From: Eonycteris spelaea
Lineage: Eukaryota > Chordata > Mammalia > Chiroptera > Pteropodidae
Assembly (NCBI GenBank): GCA_003508835.1
Contig: PUFA01000225.1
Coordinates: forward strand, 1,178,001-1,242,000
Direction of reading: 5' to 3'
Length of the DNA: 64,000 bases
Shown: piece by piece, positions 34,502 through 44,542 of the stretch
Layout: each line of letters starts with the position of its first letter
Numbering within the stretch: the first letter of the stretch is position 1
Notes under the pieces: generated by a model
The model's database searches: none
Seen by the model: only the letters and a program-made list of their open reading frames with translations
What the model was told of the DNA's origin: nothing
Translations under genes and position numbers: made by a program

Positions 34502-37500
34502 GAACATGAGGTTCCTCCTGACCCTGCTCCCAGCACCTACTTTTCACCCTTATTTAATTAATACTCCTTCCTGTACCACAGTGGTTTTTACTCCCTTGTC
34601 TGCCAGAAACTTTTAAAGAGCAGAGACTGGTCTTAGTTATCTTTCTAACTCCGAAAATATCTAGTGCAGCACTCGGCACGTGGTTAATGCATGAAAACAT
34701 TTTGTGATAGGAAACCTTCTCAGACCAAGGACCACTATCATGGCCAATAAATTCTCAATCCCCATAAATACAATAATTATAAGGTCATGTAACAAGAGCT
34801 CAAGGGGGCCACTGGCAGGGTCAAGCATAAAGATAACAAGGGAAATGAAAAGTTGGCATAGGGAAGAAAAATAAGGCTGAGAGAGAGGGCTGGGGTTGGG
34901 GGGGGGGTAAGGAGGAAGCACAGGAACGAAGAGGAAGTGTCTACACAGTGGGGAGAGGTACAATTCCAAACAAAATCTCACCGGAATTCTGTGCTCCATG
35001 AAGCCTTGGCTTTGATTTATTTTCCATCATGGGAGAACCCCTAATTCCTCATTGACTTTTGGGCTCTCTCACTAGAATCTGATTTCTAGACATTCTCAAT
35101 CCATTACATGTATCACAGCTGCATTGTCTGAGAAGCAGGGAGAAGATGAGAGAAAGAAAAGAGAAAAAAAAATCCCTACAGACCCAACAATTTTCCCACT
35201 TTACAAGGTAAACCTAGACAGAATTCAAATTTCCTTCTCTTGAAGAGTGAGGGAAGAAAGCCGGTAGCTGTGGCGCACTTCTGAATTGGGTATACAGCTC
35301 ACAAACTAAGCTCTTGAGCAGAGCAAAACTAATTTTATTTTGCAGCTGGATAAATAAAGGAAGAAAAAAGCAGGCATACACATTTTTGAGTTAGCGCCAA
35401 GTTTCTGAAACTCCACCTCTTTCAGGAAATGTTCCTTATGCAGGGGTAGGTGGTAATTTTGCTCCTTTCCAATCCCTCTCACCACATGAAACTTTATATA
35501 GAGCTGCACTTATCCCTTTATTCATCAGCCAGACTCTGCCTTCCCTATCACCTCTAGATCCTTAGCTGAATTATTGGTTTATGTCAACAGAATCAAAAGA
35601 GATAATACAAGGGAACTCTAAAATACATGGAAGTCATGGATAGTACAGACAGTCTCTGAGGATCATTGGTCCAAGACGGAAAAATTCCTAGAGGAAAGAA
35701 CAAAGCCTTTTGAAGTTTATTCTGTAGTAAACAGCATAGTATACACTGCATAGTATAATAGTAAACAGAAGAGTATACGTTGGTGGTTCCTGAATTAATT
35801 GCAATTGAAGAAGAAAAATTTTCCAGCCAGCTTTTATAAAATATACGAAAGGAAACGAAATTTCTGGCTTAAAATTCAGAGCACTATGTATGCTACAAGG
35901 AGTTGGTCAAACCACTCAGAGTCTTACACAGTGACACACTAGATGGATTTCATGAGCTTTTGTCAATTAAGTTACATCTTTCCCAAAGTATGTATTTTTC
36001 TCTACTACATATTCAGTATCAGTTTCATAAGCCCAGAAAAAGTACATTAATTGAAGACCACAGAAACTATTTTAGGTTAAAAATATTAACGGAGGAGGAA
36101 AAAAGTAGACTGAGTGTAGATTGCAAAGATGAAAGTTATATGAAGTTATTCCTGAGGTGTGTTTTGTGACAGGTCATTAAATGTATTAGATAGTTGCTAT
36201 GCCCCAAGCATGTAACTGCAATAACAACTCGTGTCTCCTCATGTCCTTTTTGGAAAAACAATATGTTATGTGAGGATTACAGATAGGGCTAAAAGATGTT
36301 GCCATGAGCTTTCCTCATAGTCTAGAGGCTATGGACCTCGAATACCCTCTGATTATGTCTTATTATTGGGGATAAACTTCAGAATAATAGCCTTGATCAA
36401 AATATTTCTAAGCACCACTTCATTGGTTGTCTTGGGTGAATTTTACAGCTTTGATAGGTAACGGGGTTAGGAAATGCTGTCAAATTCAATATACAGCTAG
36501 CCTGCATTTTATTTTCTAAGATACCTTATTCTCAATCTAAAATTCAGTCCCCACATATACGATAATTATAAAGTCATTTAACAAGAGCTCAAATCAAATT
36601 TGATTTGAGATAGCCCTCAGAAGCTAAGGCTATGACTGAGAATTCATCTATCTGGTGGGAAAATGACCAAACAAGATAAAAAAGGACAACCTTTTTGGTT
36701 GACCAATATAATAACTACCACGGGGCTTGCAAAAGCAGAACCATCTGTCGTGTGAGGAACCATGAAGAGAGACTCTGCATTTATAAAATCCTAAGAGGGA
36801 AAACCAGGCACATGAATAAATGTTTTTCCCCTCCCAGTTCACTAATCTTAAATCTACTTTTCTTCTGGTTTCTTTGCTGTCAACATGTACTGTTTTTAAA
36901 ACAAAAACAAGAGTCAATTTAAAAGCAGACAGACTTGCTATGACTAATTTAGGAACTCCCAAAGTAGGCTCTTTTCCAAAAATACATTGCAATTGACAAT
37001 ATTGTCAGCTCAGTTTAAAGGGGTTATGATACAATTATGAACCCCCAGGCTGAATCAGATGTTTACTGCCGGTTAGGGTAGAGCAGGGTATAAGATTCTC
37101 ACAACCCTTAACTGTTCTTGGTATGGGGCTTTAAAATGAAACCTTTCCATAAACAAATGTTTCCAATGGGTGTATCTTAAACAGCTTACCTAATTCTTAT
37201 TTTCCCCTCTTGGTTTCTAAAAATGGAAGCTGTTGCAAGGGAAAAAGTTATATAAGGGGCGAAGAGTGCTAGGGCATTTTAGATATTGCATGTTCCTTTT
37301 AAAACACATATTTCTTACATCTTTTGGTAAAATTAATTTAGAAAAGCTAACATCTTTTAGTAGCATTGCTTTTGCAGGAATACCTCTATGTATTATAATT
37401 ACCTGTACTATGCTGGAGGAGGTTGAAAATCAAAGGAAGTGATGATTCTCTTCAAAAAACCTACACAGGGATGATAGGATCACATTTTACTCAGTGAATT

Positions 37501-37599
37501 CAATTAATTTTACCTTGAATTCAACTGCAGGGTGGAAGAGGAATAAATGACATCACTTACTGTCTGTCCACCATGTGCCTGGTAATGCACCAAGACATT

Positions 37600-37765
37600 A
37601 TAGCCTTTATTTCATTTAATCTTCTCAGCAATACTCCTCATTATCATCTTCATTTTACTTAAGGGATTGAGGTTCAGGGAGGTTGAGCAACTCATTGCAG
37701 GCCACACAGCTAGTAAATGGCCAGGAACAAGAAGTAATTCAGACACTGGCCTGTTTTTGGTTTCC
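37600..37765 (-). repeat. MIR SINE fragment, antisense
   Basis: 'ttgaggttcagggaggttga', 'caggccacacagctagtaaa' and flanking MIR blocks in reverse orientation. Confidence 0.7.
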
Positions 37766-37929
37766 TGTTAAATAGAACGTACAATCTATTTCTTAGTGGT
37801 TTTGTTTAGCAGTGCAGCTTATTGACTGTGTATCTTTTCTGCTGCTAAATTATTCAAGTAGCCTCTTGTACTAAGTGTGACCTGGTTCCTTAAGAATATT
37901 TAATTAGACTCTATGGGCTAGAAATGCTG

Positions 37930-38070
37930 CTGGGTGTTATGTGCCTTATTGCCTTTCATTACAGCTCTAAGAGATTGGGTTCTCTCTATTTTATAGATAA
38001 ACTGTTTGGGGGAGGTTAGGAAAGTTGCTAAGATCACCTAGTGAGGGGTAGAGCCACGACTAGATTCCCG
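37930..38070 (-). repeat. MIR-like fragment, antisense
   Basis: 'attttatagataaactgttt', 'aaagttgctaagatcaccta' and 'gtgaggggtagagccacgac' follow the reverse-complement MIR order, diverged. Confidence 0.55.
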
Positions 38071-38624
38071 GTTTGGCTCCTATGCCAGAACCAGCTTCTC
38101 CCACGACACCAATGTTTCCATTTGTCAGTTCCCTAGCTATAGAGCCCAGTACTTATTTAATATTTGTCAAGTGTTTGTAGTGTTCTGGACCTGGCACTTT
38201 GATAAGAAAGCTGGAGCGGCCCCAACTTCTCCGTCCACGCAGCCGAGATGCTGTACCTACGGCACCTAAGGGAGAAGCCCTTCGGCTTAGGAGCAAGAGA
38301 CGTGGTCCCCTGGGAGGACTCCGAGCGCGCGCCACCTCTTCCCTGGGACGGGGAAGATATCGAGGGACCCGGGCCGCCCGAGGTCGCGACACGGTGGCAG
38401 CACTGGTACGGCGGGTTCGGGTCATGCGCCTCACCGACAGCAACTGGCTTGCAGCCGGGCAAAGGGTAGAGTCGGGGGGGCGGGGCTCCAGGGAGCGACA
38501 CCCTCGCCCCTCGCCCCCCGTCCCCGGCCCCCGGGGCCCCGGCCCGTATCCCTAGCCTCCCGAAACGGGACGAGGATGGCAGTGGCGCTGTCCCGGCTCC
38601 GGCGGCAGCTGGCCCTTCCCGCCC

Positions 38625-38636
38625 CCGGAAGTGACG
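38625..38636 (+). promoter_or_regulatory. Consensus ETS-factor site with overlapping CRE-like half-site
   Basis: CCGGAAGT is the optimal ETS core recognised by many ETS proteins, including ternary complex factors. It runs directly into TGACG, a CREB/ATF half-site. It lies in the ELK4 CpG island, about 390 bases upstream of the exon 1 donor. Confidence 0.6.
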
Positions 38637-38699
38637 CGCGGCGGCTACGGCGGCCGGGCGGGGCCTCGAGGTCGGTGGGGGGTTCGCGAGGGGCGGCGG

Positions 38700-39019
38700 C
38701 CGCCGCGGGGCGATTGGCAGGCCGGCCGCGGCCAGGAACGCCCGAGCGCGCGGCGGGTAGCGGCCAGACTACCTCGTGCGGGGCGGCAGGGCGGGGCGCG
38801 AGGCGCCGCGGCGGGGGCGGGGGCGGTGGCGGCGGGAGATGCGGGCGGCTGCGGGCACGCGGCGGGCTGGGGTCGGCCGCCGCCGCCTTGTCCCGCTCCG
38901 CCGCGGGGGTCGCCGTGGCAGCCGCGCCGTCCCCGAGGTCCCGGCGTAAGGCGACGGCGGGCGGAGAGCAGCATCGTGTTCCAGGCGGAGACCCAGAGGG
39001 AGCCCCGCGAGCGGCCTCG
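38700..39019 (+). other. ELK4: ELK4 exon 1 (non-coding, start uncertain)
   Basis: The 3' end is the donor GTGAGC at 39020, following GCGGCCTCG. The human gene has a non-coding first exon in a CpG island. The start is a guess within the island. If transcription began upstream of 38576, an ATG there would be in frame with the ELK4 start (see findings). Confidence 0.55.
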
Positions 39020-40091
39020 GTGAGCGGGCGCCCAGTCGGGGTCTCGCGGCCGCCGCCCGCAAAGGCGGGGAGCGGGGGCCGGGGCCCGCGGCCCACCGGG
39101 AAGCGGGCGCGCTCCGGGGGGGGGGTGGCGGCGGCGCGCGGCCCCGGGGCCCGCCCCCGGCGCTGCCCCGCGGGGGCCCGCCCTTTCCCGCGGCCCACGC
39201 CGGGCGCGCGCAGGTGGACCCGGGAGCGCCGGTCCCCGGCGCTCCTCGGTCTAGCGGGTTCCTCGGGCGAAAGATGGCTGTGGTGGTTTTTTTTCTTCTG
39301 TTCGTGGTGGTGGCGAAGAGGGGAGCAGTTCTGACTTTGTAGTGACAGGAAGTTGGAAAATGAAAGTACAGTAATTCAGTGCTTACCAAAGCCAGTGAGC
39401 CTGCGTGTGGCGCTTCCCCCGAACTTTGATCTCCTCTGCGGCACACGGACACCCGTGTTTCTTCCTCTCCCCAAGCTCGCGCTTCATCCGGTGTGAAGTT
39501 TCATTTTTCTACTTATCGCCAGGAAACCTCCTACCCTTTGACTTTCCCTTCACGTGCAGCCGCATCAGGGTCGGTAGCTTCTTCATTATTAGGAAGATAG
39601 ATTGCAGTCATCTTTTGGGGGCAGAATGGTAACTGGTCTTGGTAGGAAATAAGGGATATTTTTGATGGAAGTAGTCAAAATGTATGCACAGGATATATGC
39701 ATAGTTGACGATTTCCCAGGCTGCTGCTATTTGAAGTTTAGGGCATTGTAAATACTTCGAATTTTATTCATCAGAACAGTTCGGCCCATCTCTTAGATGG
39801 GGGGTCAGATCCTCCTTCCCCCTTTGCAGTCTCCGACCCACAACCCCACTGCGTGGAAAACTTGGTACTTCAATACTTAGTATTGGCAGTGGTGTTTTCG
39901 TTAAAATGTAGTGAGATTTAGTCCTCCCTCTCCTGGAACTGTCTCCTTGATTTTACTTAAACATTAAAACTTCGTAAGTAGAATCCATTACATTTTTAGG
40001 GAAACATTGTCTTCAAGTTTTATTGTAACATAGCAGTATACTTTTAACTTTCTCTTAGTATAGGTTAACTGTACAGTTAGACACCTGGTCA

Positions 40092-40226
40092 TTTTTTTTT
40101 TTTTAACCGCCTACAGCACCTGGTCTTCTTAGGTGGTCTCCCATCCAAGCACTAACCAGGCCCAACCCTGCTTAGCTTCTGTAATCAGAAGAGATCAGGC
40201 ATACTCAGGGTGGCGTGGCGGTAGAC
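40092..40226 (-). mobile_element. 5S rRNA-derived retroposon / pseudogene with poly-A tail
   Basis: On the - strand, 40226-40109 (118 bp) follows 5S rRNA over its whole length. It starts GTCTACCGCCACGCCACCC, contains 'aagctaagcagggttgggcc' and 'cttggatgggagaccacc', and ends 'ggtgctgtaggc'. The internal A-box and C-box regions are well kept. An A-tail follows (T-run at 40092-40104 on +). A 10-bp target duplication with one mismatch flanks it (cacctggtca at 40082-40091, cacctggtta at 40227-40236), so it was copied in by LINE machinery. It could be a single 5S retropseudogene or a member of a 5S-derived SINE family such as those of fruit bats. It is not a functional 5S gene copy: it carries many substitutions. 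Confidence 0.9.
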
Positions 40227-42139
40227 CACCTGGTTACTTTATGACAATGATAATGATTTTTAATTCAAGACTAGTCTTGATACATTTCATAATTTGCTTT
40301 TGTTTTATTTAAGCAGCTCCCTGAATTTGGAGACATTTTTTTTTTGCGTCTTAGTTACCGTTTCTGAAAAAAAGTTGGGCTATGGTCACTACAGCAACTG
40401 GACTATGTGTATCATAAACATATCTTTCGGTTTAGCACAGGGTTTAATGTACTGTTTTTGAAGTTTTAAGGTAGAATCAGTTGTTTTCACCATTTAACCC
40501 CTCAGTCGGATTCCTTCAACTGGATAGGGTATTTCCCTCCCTCGTTATACTTAAAAAACAAAAACAAAAACAACTTTTGAAACTGTAATTGTAGAAAATG
40601 CGAGATTTTTGTGAGAAGAAAAATAGTTTGATGGGTAGCTAGAATAAAAGTGTATTTTTTAACTTCATTTCGCCTTGGTAACTTTTACTATCTTGGAATA
40701 TATTTCCTTTAGTTTTCTTTAGTGGCTGAGGAAATCATTGAATTTCATATTAATAGCATGATTTTGGGAACTAAAGTGAAGATGTTCAACTTAACTACCC
40801 AGTGGTTCCCCAACTTTTCAAAGAATAACCTGACAACAAAATTAAATGAATAAAATATTCCTTTAAAGTACTCTTTGAAGATGTTCATTTTATGTCTTTG
40901 TTAGTTTTTTGCAAAAGAAAATTATTTTCCAATACTTCAGTCCAAAACCACCATGCCCTTTTTCTTTGACTCTCAACAAGCTTCTATTCCAGTCACACAG
41001 TAAAGTACTAAAAGAAGCATCAGCATTTTCTACAACAGTTAGATTCTGCCCTAAAGTGTCAAACAGCTCACCAGTATTTGATTCAATACACACACTCCCC
41101 TAATAACCAGAGGGGAAGGTGCAGTTAGGCCCACAGCACCTTGAGAACACCCCTTTCTGTCTTTGCATATATAGCTTATAGCTATTATAAACCTGTAGGG
41201 CTCAAGCTTTATCTAAATGATAGGCTCTGAGATTTGGTTTTGGGAATCTTTCCAAAAACAATTGGAATTATAGGCACCACATTTGTAGTAGTCTTGAAAT
41301 TCTGGTTCTTTGCTGTTTTTCTCCTCTTCTCCCTCTCCTCTCCTCCCACCCTCTCTCTTTCACACGTACAGCCCAACCCCTGTAAGCATTCTTGATGTGA
41401 AGATTATGTCTGGAAATGTGGAGAGTTCTTTGTTTAAGCTAGCATTTATTGGGGGAAGGTTTAACAGGTTTAGACTAACAAATAATTGTTTAGGTGGGAA
41501 ACATGTAGTTGAACAGCAGCTTGGCATGAACCGGCATCACTAGAAAAAAGGCCTCTTTGGTAAACTCGGAAATGAAGGGGCCTTCCATCCCCCAATACTA
41601 GGTGGATGTAATGTAAACCATTATTTTAACCTAGCTTACGGGAGGCTATGAGAAACGTTCTAGTGGATTGGGTTATTTAAGCATTAAAGTAGCACTTGAT
41701 GTTTATAGATTATTATCACTAATATGTAATACTTCTTTACAACCAGCTAGAGATGTGAATGCTTCTGTCCATCAAGGGAAGTGGTTTTCCTAATGAACAG
41801 AGTATGCGACTGTGATGGAAGAGTGTTTGCTGGGTTCATGGCCTCAGCTTTTCCATTAACGCCAACTGGGAAGCATCTCCCCTTTCTATTCTTTATTATT
41901 TTCTCATCTGTACTTTTGGACAACAGTATTTCTGTATAACCAGCTTCAAAATGATAACTGTGAGGATTATTGGAGGATATTTTGAGTATCTGAGGAAAGT
42001 AACAGAAACCCAACTATTTCCCAGTTCCTCATCTCTCCCTTTTTAGAATTGGACATAGGAGACTCTTAAGGATCCCATCCTCTGTAAGTTATAGCTTATT
42101 AGAATTAAGTTCTCAGTCCTAACTTTTGTAATGTTTATA

Positions 42140-43165
42140 GCGTTAGTTTGTTTTTAACGTGTTTGTTTTTAACGTCTTTATTGAGAGAGAATTCATGTAC
42201 CATAAAGTTCACGTATTTAAAATGTACAATTACATGGTTTAATTGCACAGAGTTATGTAACCACTACCACATCTAAGTTTAGAATATTTCATCACCCCGT
42301 TAGCAGTCACTCCCATTTTTCTTCCCATCCATCCCTCATCCCTGATTAAATGAAATGGGACAATATGTGGCCTTCCATGTCTGGCTGCTTTCACCTAGCA
42401 TGTTTTCCAGCTTCCTCCATGTTGTAGCATATAGCCATGCTTCGTTCCTTTTTCTGGCTGAATAATATTCCACTTTATGGTTATACCGTGTTTTATTTAT
42501 CCATTCTTCAATTGGACATTTGTGTTGTTTCTACTTTTTAGATGTTATGAGTAATGGTGTTGTGAACATTTCTGTACAGGTGTTTGTGTGGACATATATT
42601 TTTCTCTTTGGTGTGTACCTAGGAATAGAATTGCTGAGTCATATGGTAACTCTCTAGTATTTTGAGGAACTGTCAAAATTGTTTTCCGAAGTGGCTATAC
42701 CATTTTATACTCCCACCAGGAACGTATGAGGGTTTCACTTTCTCCCAAACCTCACCAACACTTGTTATGGTCTTTTTGATTATAGGCATCCTAGTAGGTG
42801 TGAAGTGGTTGGTATCTGAGGTGGTTGTCATTTTCATTTCCCTAATAACTAATGATGTCGAAGCATCTTTTCATGTGCTTATTGGCCATTTGTATATCCT
42901 TTGGGGAAATGTTTTTTCAAATCCTTTGCCTATTTTTTTTAATTGTAAGAGTTCTTTATATTTTTTTTGATACAAGTTCCTTATGATTTGAAAATATTTT
43001 TCTTCTAAGGCTAGCCTTCTCACTTGATGTTAATTGTTTGCAGCACAGAAGTTTTAAATTTTGATGTAGCCAGATTTACTTGTTTTCGTAGTATTTTAAT
43101 GGAATTGATTTAATTGTTTTCAAGTCCTGATCCATTAAGAACTCATTCCTAGATTTAAAAAAGAA
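42140..43165 (-). repeat. Old L1 3' half, antisense
   Basis: About 1 kb of continuous old-L1 wording: 'accactaccacatctaagtt', 'tccagcttcctccatgttgt', 'aatagaattgctgagtcata' and 'ttattggccatttgtatatc'. The reading frame of reverse transcriptase is decayed. Confidence 0.8.
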
Positions 43166-43334
43166 AAGGTTCTTTTTGTTTTTGTGTGGATGTAGTTCAG
43201 TTATAGGCTTCTTAGTGCTTATTTGTATTTGGCCAGAGTTTCTGCCCTAAAGAATTCTTCCTGTTAAACAAAGTGTTTTGAAATTTTATGAGGAAAATAA
43301 CTGTGAGAGCATTTCCTTGCTGCTCCATTGCCTA

Positions 43335-43546
43335 AACTTGTGGTTGTCAACTGGAATGATTTTGTCCCCGGGAAGAACATTTGGCAATGTCTGGAGACAT
43401 TTTTGATTGTCACAGTTGGGCAGGAGGTGCTACTGGCATCTAGTAGGTAGAGGCCAGGGATGCTATTAAACAAACTACAATGCACAGGACAGCCTCCAGG
43501 AACAAAGAATTATCTGGCCCCAAATGTCAATCATTGAGAAACTCCA
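43335..43546 (+). mobile_element. MER5A-like hAT-Charlie element
   Basis: Follows the MER5A consensus as I know it: 'acatttggcaatgtctggag', 'ggtgctactggcatctagta', 'acaatgcacaggacagcctc' and 'caaagaattatctggcccca', ending with a decayed inverted terminus 'attgagaaactcc'. Confidence 0.85.
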
Positions 43547-44046
43547 ACCTAAACAGGGAGATACTAAAACTTGGGCTGTTGAAGGACTTTTCAGTTCATG
43601 TCTTGATATCAAAGAAAGGTTGATAATCAAATAAAAGGAGGATCTATGCAGATGGAATCCCTATGGACAGAAATGTGACAGAACTTGTAAATTAAATCGG
43701 GAATGGTTGCCATATTTTCAGGGCTGTTAATTTACATTTAAATTATATTTATGATAATAGAAATTAGTTGATGGAGAAATAGCAGCAGGCCGGCCAAAGT
43801 AGATTATACTATTCTTCCCCCACCCACCCCTGCCCCAAGCCACACTGAGACACACACACATACACCTTGGCAAATAAACCCACTGGGTCAATTAAGATAG
43901 ATGCTGAAATGGTGGTCTCCCCGAGGAATGTGACAGTGAGTTTGTAAGATATATTTAATAACAGTGATACTCGTGATTGGCAATCATCAGGGTGCCCCTG
44001 TAATTTATGGACTAGCCGTATCTCCCAGCAGGACTTTTCTTAAGCA

Positions 44047-44290
44047 GTGTAGCATGTTTGAGAGTTCGGACTGTGGATCTGATTGTCTGTGTTTAAATTC
44101 CAGCTCCACCGTTTACTTGTGTGACATCAGACAAGTTACTTAACTCTTTTATGAATCAGTTTTTTCATATGTAAAGTGAGGCTCCAATAGTATCTGTCTT
44201 ATAAGATTGTCGTGGGAATGAAACGAAGTGACAGATTTAGAGCACTTAAAACAGTGCCTGATACAGAGTGTTGACGAAGTGTTGGCGTTA
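44047..44290 (+). repeat. MIR SINE immediately upstream of ELK4 exon 2
   Basis: Near full-length MIR in + orientation: 'tgtgtttaaattccagctcc', 'agacaagttacttaactctt', 'tatgtaaagtgaggctccaa' and 'cagtgcctgatacagagtgt'. It ends about 36 bases before the exon 2 start. Confidence 0.8.
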
Positions 44291-44326
44291 ATGTTCTTGT
44301 GTCTCTTACCCATATACCTCTTTCAG

Positions 44327-44542
44327 CTCATTGCTATGGACAGTGCTATCACCCTGTGGCAGTTTCTCCTCCAGCTCTTACAGGAGCCTCAGCACAAGCA
44401 CATGATCTGCTGGACCTCTAACAATGGGGAGTTCAAGCTTCTGCAGGCAGAAGAGGTGGCTCGTCTCTGGGGAATTCGAAAGAACAAGCCTAATATGAAC
44501 TACGACAAACTCAGCCGAGCACTCAGATACTATTATGTGAAG
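44327..44542 (+). other. ELK4: ELK4 exon 2
   Basis: The acceptor is CTCTTTCAG at 44326. Nine bases (CTCATTGCT) precede the initiation codon at 44336 (context GCTATGG). The exon ends GTGAAG at 44542 before GTAACA. This acceptor is the one used in human SLC45A3-ELK4 read-through RNA. Confidence 0.92.
44336..44542 (+). CDS. ELK4: ELK4 coding exon 2 (residues 1-69)
   Basis: Encodes most of the ETS domain, from [15 protein letters not shown] to [11 protein letters not shown]. Ends in phase 0. Confidence 0.96.

Larger units (their letters stand above)
23726..38470. other. SLC45A3-ELK4 intergenic region
   Basis: About 14.7 kb with no recognised gene. It holds L1M 3' segments (24.25-25.96 kb), an L2 fragment (28.44-28.96 kb), two LTR-like elements (29.84-30.36 and 32.02-32.36 kb), a long ancient LINE-like tract (about 32.7-34.4 kb), MIR fragments (about 37.6-38.1 kb) and CTCF-like motifs. 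In human, read-through across the equivalent region gives SLC45A3-ELK4 chimeric RNA. 34.4-37.5 kb is AT-rich and holds nothing I can name. Confidence 0.6.
38470..39260. promoter_or_regulatory. ELK4: CpG island / ELK4 promoter
   Basis: Very CpG-rich block with GC boxes, GGCGG runs and no TATA box, typical of a broadly expressed gene's promoter. It includes the ETS-type site CCGGAAGTGACG at 38625-38636. Transcription most likely starts in the middle of this island. Confidence 0.8.
39020..44326 (+). other. ELK4: ELK4 intron 1
   Basis: 5.3 kb intron between donor GTGAGC and acceptor CTCTTTCAG. It contains a 5S-derived retroposon, a long old L1 segment, a MER5A-like element and a MIR that reaches to within about 40 bases of the acceptor. 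No coding sequence was recognised. Confidence 0.7.

Noticed and set aside
38431..39452. Long - strand frames (255 and 227 codons) over the ELK4 CpG island
   Set aside because: Same base-composition effect. The translations are Ala/Pro/Arg/Gly-rich with no domain, and both strands are open at once.
42662..42970. 102-codon hydrophobic frame in ELK4 intron 1
   Set aside because: It lies inside the old L1 segment read from the wrong strand.
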